From NCBI GenBank assembly GCA_031841125.1, contig CM063109.1, forward strand, positions 10,702,321-10,766,320: DNA of 64,000 bases. The letters run 5' to 3'. Shown piece by piece: positions 46,091 through 56,511 of this stretch. How positions within the stretch are numbered: the first letter of the stretch is position 1; every line of letters begins with the position of its first letter. The notes beneath the pieces are model-generated. The model was not told the origin of the DNA. It saw only the letters and a program-made list of their open reading frames with translations, and made no database searches. The stretch is from Acanthococcus lagerstroemiae (taxonomy: Eukaryota; Arthropoda; Insecta; Hemiptera; Eriococcidae). Both the position numbers and the translations under genes were made by a program.

Positions 46091-47068
46091 TGGGGGAAAT
46101 GAATAATAATATACTAATATTAAATAAAAACTATCTAGTGGCGGGTTATTTTGTACTTTTAAATTTAAAAATTAAGTTCGAGAGGGGGAGAGGTTAAGTC
46201 CCTCTGACCATCTCACTTCAGTGGAAACCTATATACCCGGCACTGAGTGGTCTCGGTAGCGTAGCGACTTACCTGCGCCGCCAACATTTCCCTTATTGAC
46301 TAGGTTCTTCGGAAAATAGCTTTTCCAGCCAAAACGTTATCTGCAAACGATCGCTGGAACCGCATGATTAAAAATGTACTATACTACGGTAGTACCCATC
46401 ACACGAATTTATGTGTGCAATAAAAAGACTACCGACGCTTGCGATCCTGATACAGCGCAGATGCCTCGAAGAATTCCTTAATTGAAGCCCCTGCGCTCGA
46501 CCATTCGGGTTCCAAATAACGTTGACCCGCAGAAATTAAACGCTTGCTAAAAAAAAAAAAAAAAAGTTAACGAGCGACAAAAGCCAAATGATGGAACTCG
46601 TATTCGACTTCCTTTATACGTCGACAACGTGATGTTAGAAGCGAATATAAAGTTTAAAGCGTGCTCTAGTACGAAAAATAATGAAAAGGAAAAGCTACCT
46701 ATCGAAAGAGTCGGTCTGTATCGGATGCGTATTTCGCGGTTCAATTACTAAACTTTGGGAAAGTTCGGCTCGAGGGATGTTCGTGTCCGTGTATAGCGAA
46801 AAAGCAAACGTCGATTCAATTATTTGCGAACGGTTACAACGCTTCGATGATAAATGACCGCGTATCGGTTAATTTCGAACGTGATAAAAATAAAGATGGA
46901 AAATTTTTTTCCCCAAACTCGACGATACATCAATCTGTTGACACGGCTGCGGAGTCGTTACGAGCTGATATCAATTTTCACCGATGGTGCTGTGGGTACT
47001 GAAAGATTGCAAATGTTATCTATTCAACAGCCAATTACATTTCGATTTATTTTTATTTCTGTTCGCAG
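46091..47068 (+). other. End of intron 1 of nAChRalpha1
   Basis: No repeat or gene recognised. Ends in a pyrimidine-rich acceptor (TTTTTATTTCTGTTCGCAG) at 47068. Confidence 0.55.
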
Positions 47069-47113
47069 AATTTGAAAAATCAAGTTATGACCACCAGCGT
47101 TTGGGTAGAACAG
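47069..47113 (+). CDS. nAChRalpha1: nAChRalpha1, exon 2
   Basis: Fifteen codons, NLKNQVMTTSVWVEQ (residues 68-82), the conserved beta1-beta2 segment of the receptor's extracellular domain including the loop D tryptophan. Acceptor TTCGCAG at 47068, donor GTAAGC at 47114, both phase 0. A 45-nt exon at this position is standard for alpha-type nAChR genes. It joins in frame with exon 1 (…LIEV) and exon 3 (EWTDYK…). Confidence 0.93.
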
Positions 47114-47340
47114 GTAAGCATTACTCATTAATCGATTTTGATTGAGTTAATTTTAATATGCGAAGGTACGTCTATCACTGAGTTTAGTCTTAGTGTGAAC
47201 GATCGTAATAAGAGGGGTGGTTCGAGTGGTATAGGTACTTGGAGAGGCGTCTGAGGGAACAATAATTTCTAATTTAGATCACCATTCACGGCAGCATATA
47301 ATGTATACCTACTCAAAATGAGAAACCTATGCTGGAGATA

Positions 47341-49177
47341 AGGGAAGTTCGAGCAAGTGGAACCACTTATTTTAAAATGGCTGTAGAATTTTTATTTATG
47401 TGGCGATTTGAAATCTAAATACACCATTGGATAAAGCATACTTTGCCCTGTCAAATAGTGTATTTACATGAAAAAAACAAAACAAAAAACTCTAAGTTGG
47501 TCAAAATTTAGTTCTACCAAAGGTCTATTTTTTTAGCACTTGAAAAATGTGGGCCGGGCAAAAGGAACCACCTATAAAAGATCTAAAATTCGAGGGGAAA
47601 ACAGTTCTATGCTGCAAAACTAATCTATTTCGATATAAAAACAATAAGTAATAACCTAAAATACAAAATTACAATGTTTTTCGTCAAATTACGTCATACA
47701 AAAATCACAGACGTAGAAACCAACGCCCGAATAACTGGTACAAGCTTCATGGGCCCACTTACTGCAAATATTACACTGTAGCCAAATCTCCCGGCTCGTG
47801 GAAGCGAATGACATGCAAAGTAAGCATGACACTTCATCATCCCTTTGTGCCTCGGAGGGAGGTTTTGAAGAAATTAGTTTTGGTTCGGCAGCTTTCTTCG
47901 TTTTGGGCATAACCTTTTTCTTCTTTATACCTTCTTCCTGGACCAAATTTTCTTTCGTCTTCCTCTTGATCGTTTTCGTTTCTGGTTTCTCAGTTTCATT
48001 TTCCGCTTTCTCCATTTTCTTCACTGCTTTCTTAGTCTTTTTTTTTCTTCTCTCTCCATAGCCAATTGTTTCTTCTTCAGCCTTTTTCTCTGCCGCCAAC
48101 TTCTCTTTTTTTTCATCCATCTATAATTTTCTGATGTAATTTGCTTTAATTTGGTCTTTCACGGGCGTGGAGATTAAAATTTCTGATTTCTGTGATCGAT
48201 TTTGGCGCGCCTTCTTAATTGTTGACACATTTGATGGAATTGGTCGAATGTCTTCTGGACTTAACAACGGGAGGGTAGGAGGCAACGGATTAGCGAGAGG
48301 GCTTTCATCAGCGGGATCTGGGTCATCTATGTTTTCTGATTCGGAAAAATTGTCAGGAGTTTGGGCACGATTAGAACGACTGGTAGCAAGTGGCACTGGA
48401 ACAGCTGGCGGTGGATTCGCTTCGCTCGTTCCTCGCACCAGTTCGGATTATTCGGCCAAAATGTTTAAGGCCATTGACGTTTTAAAAAACGCAACTCTCG
48501 ACATGGAATAGTATTATAAAAAGAGAAAACTACCCGGCTATCAAAATTAGAATTCGTATAAATTAAATTGAAATCGAAACGTTTAAGGCCGAAACATTTG
48601 TCTGATACAACAGAAATACGCAGCTATCAAGATTAGAGTTGGTATCAATAAAATTCAGCCACTATTACAGTTGTAATCTAAACATTCTGAAACGTTAAAA
48701 AAACATTGCCCCCGCCCCCTCTTGACAACAGTGACGAGTGTAATACCTCCCTTTTCCCCGAATAATTAATGCTACTTGGTGGTTCCTTTTGCCCGGTTCC
48801 ACTTGCCCACCCCACATGGTTTCTACATTTACGTAATAATAAGTTATTAAAAGCAAAATCAAGGAACTTACTATGCGTTCATCTGAAAGTAGACAGAATT
48901 TCCTTTCTTTTGATATTAATGCTTATTGTAATACTCTTCAATTATTGAAATGATCGCATTTTCAAAATTCACGATTCATGGAATTATTGCAACACGGTTC
49001 ACAAATTCCTTATCAAAAAATTGTACGCAACACATTTTGCCGGTTTCGCAGATTATAATTATGAGAACGGTCACTAGCTATCAAATAGCAGTATTACCAA
49101 CCGTGTGAGGTGATTAGGGAAAAAGTTATTTGCGGTGGTTCCTTTTGCTCAGTGGTTCCACTTGCCCGAACTTCCCC
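47341..49177 (-). mobile_element. pogo-like DNA transposon, transposase core lost
   Basis: Left end AGGGAAGTTCGAGCAAGTGG and right end CCACTTGCCCGAACTTCCCC are inverted repeats with TA on both sides (47339-47340, 49178-49179). The motif GGCAAAAGGAACCACC recurs near both ends (47558, 48775 and 49130), giving doubled subterminal repeats. The only coding remnant is the minus-strand frame 48440-47689. Tc1/mariner superfamily by TA target; pogo group by the C-terminal protein similarity. Confidence 0.7.
47689..48440 (-). pseudogene. pogo/Tigger-like transposase C-terminus with PHD-like zinc finger
   Basis: One frame, interrupted only by a TAG at 48121-48123 that is immediately followed by ATG. 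First part: a proline/serine-rich segment ending RQNRSQKSEILISTPVKDQI, typical of the tail of pogo-type DDE transposases (K..ILTSTP.K). Second part: a long Lys/Glu-rich stretch, then a zinc-binding cluster CLLCMSFASTSREIW..C..C..WAHEACT ... FYVCDFC, a PHD-like C4HC3-style pattern seen at the C-terminus of some insect pogo-like proteins. The DDE catalytic domain and the DNA-binding domain are absent. Likely a relic; a domesticated peptide from the second ATG (143 residues) is possible but unsupported. Confidence 0.55.
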
Positions 49178-49179
49178 TA

Positions 49180-50138
49180 CACAAGTTGGTTTTAGAAACA
49201 GTGAATTTTATTATTTTATTATTTATTACAGCCTCGAATAGACACTATGGGTATTAGGGTGTTACTTATTTTAAAGTTTTCGCCAATTGATTAGGGTCGC
49301 ACTGAAGTTTGTTTCAATAGACCTAGAAACTCGCCATAAAAAATTTGAGCTCTATCTGAGGTCATTAACCAGTGCCGTTTTGATCTTGAAGTTATGTGTA
49401 ATACTAAGATTTTACAAAAAAAAAAAGAGAAAGAAAAAAAAAGCAAATATCTCGGAACATATCAACTTTAGGACCAAAATGCATATAATATAAAATGTTT
49501 CCTGATAAATTTCCTATAAAAAAGATTCCATACTACTTTTCTCTAAAACGCATATTTACCGAGATAATCGAAATAATGTGTGAAAGTTTCAAGGAAGGTG
49601 GGTTTTGTTATTTTTTCTTTCATAACTGATCTTCACTCGCTAAATCGTAGTTATCTAAAAAAATATTCACTTTAGGACTAAAATGCAAATAACATAAAAT
49701 GTTCCTCGCTAAAATTTCTGTAAAACAGATTCGATACAACATTCCTTTAGAACACATATTTATCGGGTTAATCGCAAAAATGCGTGGACTTTTCGAAAAA
49801 CATAGTTTTTTAATTATTATTTTACGGCTGAAATATTTATTAATGTCGAGTAACGCACACTACAATATAACTTCAGTCTCTGTCTGCTGGGGCAAGCGCC
49901 CTAGTTCCACCACCCCACTTGATTACGCCCATGACAGTTTGTTGGGTACCTACTATAGAGTAGACCTCGGGTACTAATGTTTATTATAGTGTCCATAGTG
50001 AAAATTGACACTTTTCAAGCACTGATGTTTTCTTACTTGCACGAGCAACGTAACCACTTCTGCACATGTTTTTCTTAATCTCATCGTTCAAGGGGTGAAG
50101 ATAGACACATGCAGAAAGTGTTTGCAATTGTTTAAATC
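49180..50138. repeat. Intron 2, ~205-bp direct duplication
   Basis: About 49460-49600 and 49665-49810 share blocks in the same order: CTTTAGGACYAAAATGCA, ATAAAATGTT, ACATATTTAYCGRG, AATCGMAAWAATG. Diverged direct repeat with a period near 205 bp. The rest is AT-rich intron. Confidence 0.55.
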
Positions 50139-50752
50139 CAGTGGCATGCATTCCAGGTAAGCGAGGTAACCGCCGCTTACCCAGAAAAATCTCGAGAAAA
50201 CAAGTTTTCATACGCATTAATTTGTAACAAATACAAGATATAGAGCATTGGGCAAAAACGCGACCGTATTGCCGCTTATTACATATAATATTAATTCAGA
50301 ATCCACGTTAAACAAATGACGTCGTCTTGTTGTCGCTGGTTGAGGTGACAGTTGAAACCAAAGCGTTCCCTTTTTGGCTAAGCTCGTACGTACTCTAATA
50401 TATTCGTATCAGGGCAGCGATCCAAATATCGCTTATCATTCATATTGCATGTAAACTTATACACGACTTACACTCTGCCTCTGTGATAATGATCAACACC
50501 AGAACACACTAGCATGTTTAACGCGACGAAACTGTGCGCTTTGCAAGCGATTTGAATATCGCTTATGGCTATTCGAACGTCAAAGTTGACAGTGAAACGT
50601 GATTAATGTTCTACTAGTCAACATGCTTATGTTTAAATGCTCAGATTTTTTTTTGGCCCACAAAATGTGAATTCGGGATCTTATTGAAAAACCTTTTTTT
50701 TTTTCCTGATTTACCTTTAATGAACAATTAGAATTTATAGCCGAAACCAGAA

Positions 50753-50953
50753 TTGCCGTTTTTGAAAACTGAGCAAGAGAAAGGTGGTTCGATTTATACT
50801 AGACATTTCTACATATCACAATATGAAAACATTTCGTGGTTAACCTGTTGTGAAGATGGTGGAAAACTGCTTTGCTGGCCATGTCTATTATTCGTCACAG
50901 AAAAGGATAAATGCATATATGGGATGACCCTACACAGGGATACGATAACTTGA
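50753..50953 (+). pseudogene. hAT transposase TTF-type zinc-finger fragment
   Basis: A 66-codon frame with RHFYISQYENISWLTCC and KLLCWPCLLF, matching the TTF-type zinc-finger start of hAT (ZMYM-like) transposases (W..YSWL ... L.CWPCLLF). The DDE/RNase-H core is absent. Its position inside a hAT-flanked element supports the call. Confidence 0.65.
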
Positions 50954-51016
50954 ATAATGTGATCAATGCCCTTTTGTAATAGCATGTTTCTCTGATTGTA
51001 ACTTCACGTCTACGCT

Positions 51017-51371
51017 CAAGGACGTACCAATGGAGGGGGGCAACTCACCCACTGAACGAATTCTTTACCCAGCAGTTGGGAAAATTTACCATTTGAGTCG
51101 GGGGAGTTGGGAAAATCCAACAAGTCAAACTTTTTTTTTTTTAAATAGGTACTTGGGAATTGAGTTGAGAAGTTAGGAAAATCCAATGAGTCAAAGTTTT
51201 TCTTCCCTAATTGGGAATTTTGACTTAGAGTCAGTTGAAAAAATCCAACAAGTTAAAAGGCTTTTTTCTTTTTGCTTTAATACTTGAGAATTTTGAGTTG
51301 AGTCGGTTGGTACTTTCACAATCCCCCCCCCCCCCGTCCCAGGAAAGGAAAAACTCTTTGGTACGTTCCTG
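51017..51371 (+). mobile_element. MITE, CAGGGACGTACC family, copy 5
   Basis: Ends CAAGGACGTACC and GGTACGTTCCTG; flanks TCTACGCT (51009-51016) and TCTAGGCT (51372-51379), 7 of 8 matching. Has more internal GGGAATT..GAGTTGAG units than copy 1, hence its greater length. Nested in the hAT element. Confidence 0.82.
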
Positions 51372-51769
51372 TCTAGGCTTATCGCTTACCTCCTAGAAAA
51401 ACTCACCGCACGCCACTGTTTAAATCTTGTATTTGCAAGTGGTAGGACTGTTGATCTTACCCTACTGATGAAATATTTGCGGAAGAGCCTAAAATTGAAA
51501 CGTTAACTAGGTATCCATGAGCCATTGACCGGGAAGGTAGGTGTCTTCCTGTAATCCGCGCTAAGGAGGTCTGATCATTGCTTACTGTCATCATGCATAG
51601 CGGTTCCCCGGCACTCCACTCAGAGCATCGTTGGGTGCTAGCGCTGTCTCTACGAAGATCGACTTCACTATTGCCAAAGTGAGCGAGCGGCTTCGAAATA
51701 TCCCCGGCAGGGTTCCGCTGCCATCACCATCTGCCGGCATCGCCACACGTACCCCAAGACGATGTGTGG

Positions 51770-51985
51770 GGTGAGTGAAGAGGAAGCGCGTCCAGCTGTG
51801 GGGGACCCAGGTTAGTGTTCAGGGAGCGTGAACCTCAGTCCGTAAAGGACAGGACGCGCGCACCGGAAGCGGCACGGCGAAATGGGGGCTCGGGTCGGCC
51901 TCAAAGCGTCCCTCCAGCCACTGATGTGATATTCGAAAGGGGAGTTTGCGGGCCGGGAATGCAGTTCTCAGGAGCCAACGAAAAA
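51770..51985 (+). repeat. R1-like 3'-end repeat, copy C
   Basis: Blocks GAAGCGCGTCCRGCTGTGGGGGACC, AAATGGGGGCTCGGG and TATTCGAAAGGGGAGTTT match 22205-22470. Coding sequence upstream is not recognisable. Confidence 0.6.
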
Positions 51986-53348
51986 TGGGGTCGGTAAAAA
52001 CAAAAACACATTAAAAAAAAACCGGACAGTAATGCTAAAAAACTTCAGAGAGGAATACAAACAGATTTGAGGTGATGACCTGAGGTAAGGGTAAGAGAAT
52101 TATGCCGAACTAAAGGGAGCAGCTAACGAACTTCACCACACAGTGCGTCACGTCTGGGGATCCCGAATCCGCCGTCCTTATTAATGTTGCTATATCTATC
52201 TTTTATGCCACGTGGATAGGTCTGTTGGGTAAACTCATTCTGGCATGATGCAAGTATGGCTCTCAAGCCACCTTGCAAGTTAGCAGTCGGATCCACTACT
52301 AACCCAGAGGTGTCAGCTCACTTGCCTGCTAGCCCACTCCTGCACTTGTCGGTGAAAACCTTTGCAAGTCGGCTAGGTTCCATGGGGGACAGAACCATAT
52401 CCACCTCTTCAGACTACTGGGCCGAAACAAGTAAAAAAAAAATATATAAAAAAAGAATTTAGTGGATTTTTGCACTGGGCAAATGCTGTAGTCTAGTTGG
52501 AAACAAACGTTACTCAAACACCAAGAAGCCCACCCAGAAATAGGGATTCCGGGGGGAGAATTGAGGAGAGGATACCTGACACTATACGATTATACTGAAA
52601 AAAAAAAAAAAGTTTCATGTAGGGTACCCAGCTCGTTAGCGCAATTTTGAGACGTGAGGGATCTCAGATTACCACCTCGCCTCAACTAAAACTTGAAACT
52701 TAAAAGGGAGACAAAACTATATTCAAATCAAATTTAAAAAAATAAAAAAAAACATTTAAAAAACTGTAAACCATGTGAAGCAGGGAAAATAGCTTGCCCC
52801 ATCCCCAATAGAGCAGTATACTAAAAGAAAGCCCCTTCCCTTTCTTTTTAGAGAAATAAACTCCACAAAACCCATTACTGAAATGTATAAGAACAAATAA
52901 ACAAGAATAAGATATGAAAAAAAAAAAAATTATGAAGATGAAACAATTCGCATTACACACTGCCACCAGTTATGCCCAGGATTTTGGTGACCAATAAAAA
53001 AAAAAGTAAAAAAAAAAATAGGAATGTTTTTTGACCCCATAAGGGTTCCTGATCCCCATACAAACGGAAGCTCTAGGAAAGAAAAAAAGGAAAAATGCTG
53101 AGTATGTCAAACTCCCATCCTGCCAGCAAAAAGGAAAACTACCACACTGTGGCCCATTAGAGGGATGCAATGATCCAAGGAAGGAGTGAGGGACGATACC
53201 ACATCACTTTAAAATGGGAGAAGAAAAGAAGCACACAGGGGTAAGTCCTCTTTCAATAGCTGAAGCAAGGTTCGGGCCGAGAGGTAAACAAAATAAACAT
53301 CACCGTCATCCCAGATAATAAATCAGAGGCAGTGGCAACGCTCCTTGC

Positions 53349-53380
<32 letters not shown>

Positions 53381-53604
53381 TAAAAATATAAAAAGGGGAA
53401 GAAAGAAAAGAGGAGAAAAAAATGTATAACCCCAATAAGGAAACACACCCTATTTATACCGCCCGGGGTGGATTCAGAACGGGCAACGCTACAGCATAGC
53501 CAGTAATAAGGGGAGAAATTTGAGATAATACCCCGCATCTAGAGTGAAATTTTTTCATAGAATTTCTCCAAAAAATTGAAAAAATCTTGCTCGCTCCGCT
53601 CGAA
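51986..53604. other. Intron 2, A-rich retroposed-looking sequence
   Basis: Several long A runs (52430, 52600, 52918, 53350) and no recognisable protein domain. Possibly several poly(A)-tailed retroposed fragments; I could not assign them. Confidence 0.35.
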
Positions 53605-53991
53605 AATGACTGTTTTGTTACGATGGGGGGCAACTCCCACCCCTGTAGGCATTTTTTACTCAGCAGTTGGGAAAATTTACTATTTCAGCCAGGCGGAATT
53701 AGGAAAATCTAACACATCAAAAGTTCTTTTTTTAAACATTTTTTGTTTGCTTTGACACTTGGGAATTGATTTGAGAAGTTGGGAAAATCCAAGTCAAAAG
53801 GTTTTTTTCTTTTTTTAATATTTGGGAATTTCAAGTTGAGTCATCAGTTTAAAAAATTCAATAAGTCAATCAAAAATCAAAAGTTTTTCTTTGCTTTGAT
53901 GCTTTGATACATGGAAATTTTGAGTCAAGTCAGTGGGATCTTCACAATTTTGGCCCCCTTCCCCCAGGAAAATCTCTTCGGTACGTCTCTG
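53605..53991 (+). mobile_element. MITE, CAGGGACGTACC family, copy 6 (left-truncated)
   Basis: Right end CTTCGGTACGTCTCTG at 53991 and interior GGGGGGCAACTCCCACCCCTGTAGG, then several GGGAATT...GAGT units. The left terminus is lost. Same orientation as the other five copies. Confidence 0.7.
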
Positions 53992-56053
53992 CTCATACAG
54001 GTTGTTCTGTTATATTTTGTCTTCCTCTAACCACTGGTGGAGTAGCACCCTGTAAGACTATTTATAGAAGCTGGTGTACTTACAACCCCCTGGAGGATAA
54101 AATTCATTTAAGAGATTGATAGTTTTCCCAGTCTTCGATTTTCTACCCCTTTCTATCGTGTATAACAATATTTTCATTCCTCCATCCGAGACTTACTGGT
54201 TTCACTTCTCTCAGCTGTACACTTGTTAACTTTTCAATTCCATTACAGTGCGAAGAGACGGTATCGCTCTTCTTTGTTGCAGTAAACCGTATCCAACCCT
54301 TGTCAAAAATACCAAGCCTTATGATTACTGCTTTCGGCACTCGCGCGAGTCGATATATTTTTGTTGAAAAACAAGCAGAGTTATCTGGCATGATGTATTC
54401 CATCAGCTAATTGAATCGAAACTCAGACCACAGCCTCAAACTTTTCGCGTGCACGAGGGCAACGTAACATTATACAGCAGTGACTTCATGCAGAAGCTTC
54501 AAAAAGTTTCCTTTGCTCTGTAACCTCAAAAATTGTTTCATGTAAAACTTCGAACACTTGATAATCTGTGCGCGTCAGACCTTATAGGGTGCAACAACCA
54601 GCGTTTCCGTTCTCGGAATTCGCCAAGAGGTCTTTTTCAAACTTTTTGTTTTCGAGATTTACAAATTATTTATTTATTCAGCGCGTGTTCGCATTACATT
54701 CATTCGCTGATAACTGAGGCAAATTTTCTAAAAATGGCGACCATTGTCTTGTGACCAGGAATGCATTTTGTCCATCGCGTTTCGCCAAGTCGTTTACAAA
54801 CGGAGAATAATATCTTGAAATCGTTTGCACACAATGCTGACTTTACAGTGTGACTGTATGTAGATATCATGAAGTAAGAACCCAACCGTGACTCCGGCTG
54901 TATCTCATTTTTAGTTGATTTCATTTTCTTATTCTCGTTCAACTTTTAAAAAAATTCAAAGATAAGTCTTAACTCTGCGGTTAGAAGTCGCTCTGGTGGC
55001 ACGGATTTTCGAGCAAACTTTTCCAATGAAATAAGTTTTAAATTTGTAATTATGCGAACTTGTCGAGAAGTGTTTAGTTCTCATCGTCCAAACTTTTCCA
55101 ACCGTGTACCCTTTTACGTTGCCATCTAAAGAAAATTATAAGAGTTTCCTCGAATATTCATTTATCGCGGTCTCGAGCTCGCCTCCGTCCCTTGCCTTCC
55201 GGTCACTCCGACTCGAAGCTGACACATTCTAATCATAAAATATCTGGCAGAGTCACTTAAATTATTCGTAGACACCAGGAATGACGGCACCTGCCCGCCA
55301 TTATTATTCAACTTAATAAAATTTTTGGATCCTTTTTGTTTCTCCGCCGAACCACGCATGACCGAATCGGGTAACTTTTCGAATAGCTGCCTCGAGTTTC
55401 GTAGAAACCCATTAAAGAAATCTTTATAATCAGTCTTCTGCTGATCAGCCAAGTGAAAAAGACGATAATAATCGACCCCAGCTCGTGCTACTTTATTTGA
55501 CAAGCTTATTTATCAGTGCGCGAGCGAAGAAATAAGGCGTTAGAGAAAGAAAACGAACAAGTATAGCACTAATTGGTAACATTATAAACGGAAGTAAAGA
55601 GAAGTTAAGAGACAAGTTCGGTGTCGAGTTCGGTTTCAACATAATTGGATACGAAATTGGTCCCTTTTAAACAGCCTGTAATTTTACTCTTCGTCGATTT
55701 TCGTCGAAAGTTCACCAACATCCTATAAGGTTAAACCAAAAGCTAGGAATAGGGGTTGACTTTTTATTATAGGCTAAATTGGTAATTCATCTGGACGACG
55801 AGTCTCGTCGGTTTGATTTTAATTTTATGGAATTGGAATGAACATTTTTTGAACGCAAGATTCAACCTGTCTCATACATATTCCCACAATTTCCACAGCG
55901 GGGAACACCGGTTTTTCGTCTTCAGGTGAAAACAACCTCAACTAACTCTTGTGAGAGTAATCAGCAATGCGAACAGTTCCTTCAAACGTAGGGCACAATT
56001 TTGATTAATTCTTGCTTTTTACCTACATAGCTCTGATGTTTCAACTGTTACAG
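53992..56053 (+). other. End of intron 2 of nAChRalpha1
   Basis: No gene or clear repeat. The minus-strand frame 55503-55162 (113 codons) has no recognisable domain. Ends with acceptor TTTCAACTGTTACAG at 56053. Confidence 0.5.
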
Positions 56054-56163
56054 GAGTGGACTGATTACAAATTAAAATGGAATCCGGATGACTACGGGGG
56101 CGTGGATTACCTGCATGTACCTTCAGAACACATCTGGCTGCCGGATATCGTCTTATATAACAA
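56054..56163 (+). CDS. nAChRalpha1: nAChRalpha1, exon 3
   Basis: 110 nt encoding [16 protein letters not shown], then the loop A region [14 protein letters not shown] (residues 83-119, the last Asn split). The tryptophan and tyrosine of [10 protein letters not shown] belong to binding-site loop A. The 110-nt length and the split codon AA|C are characteristic of this exon in insect alpha subunits. Donor GTAATT at 56164. Confidence 0.93.
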
Positions 56164-56229
56164 GTAATTAATAATTACTACAATATATACCAACAACTCA
56201 TGGCGTTATTCTCCAGAAACTGAAAATAT

Positions 56230-56511
56230 TGTAACGTAATTTGCACCGAAAAACGCACGAAAACACGTACTAACAACTTTATTCCACACAAACACAACGC
56301 AATGCAAACAGTAGCTAGATCGCTTTGAAAAAACGCACAGTTAATCGCATACAAAAACTAGACTATACGGCGTCGGCCAGCGGCCTTTATATATTCCGGT
56401 GTTATCGGTGAAACTCCTTATCGCTCTCGTTATCGAACGTCTATTCTGCTGCTCGAAACGTGTCAATCTTTCTTTGCTTATCTCGAATGTTCGGGAGCGT
56501 TCTTCGCCACA
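56230..56511 (-). repeat. 3' LTR (left)
   Basis: 282 bp; ends TGTAACG and CGCCACA. Contains CTTTATATATTCC (56390s), a possible TATA-type signal in inverted sense shared with the other LTR. Confidence 0.88.

Larger units (their letters stand above)
50139..51418 (+). mobile_element. hAT element with perfect 8-bp target duplication
   Basis: Ends CAGTGGCATGC and GCACGCCACTG, with perfect duplication TTTAAATC at 50131-50138 and 51419-51426. The subterminal GCTTACC motifs are inverted at both ends. Carries a short transposase remnant (50753-50953) and a later MITE (51017-51371). Confidence 0.88.

Noticed and set aside
55162..55503. 113-codon minus-strand ORF as a host gene within intron 2
   Set aside because: No recognisable domain, no splice or promoter support, and the flanks are AT-rich intron.
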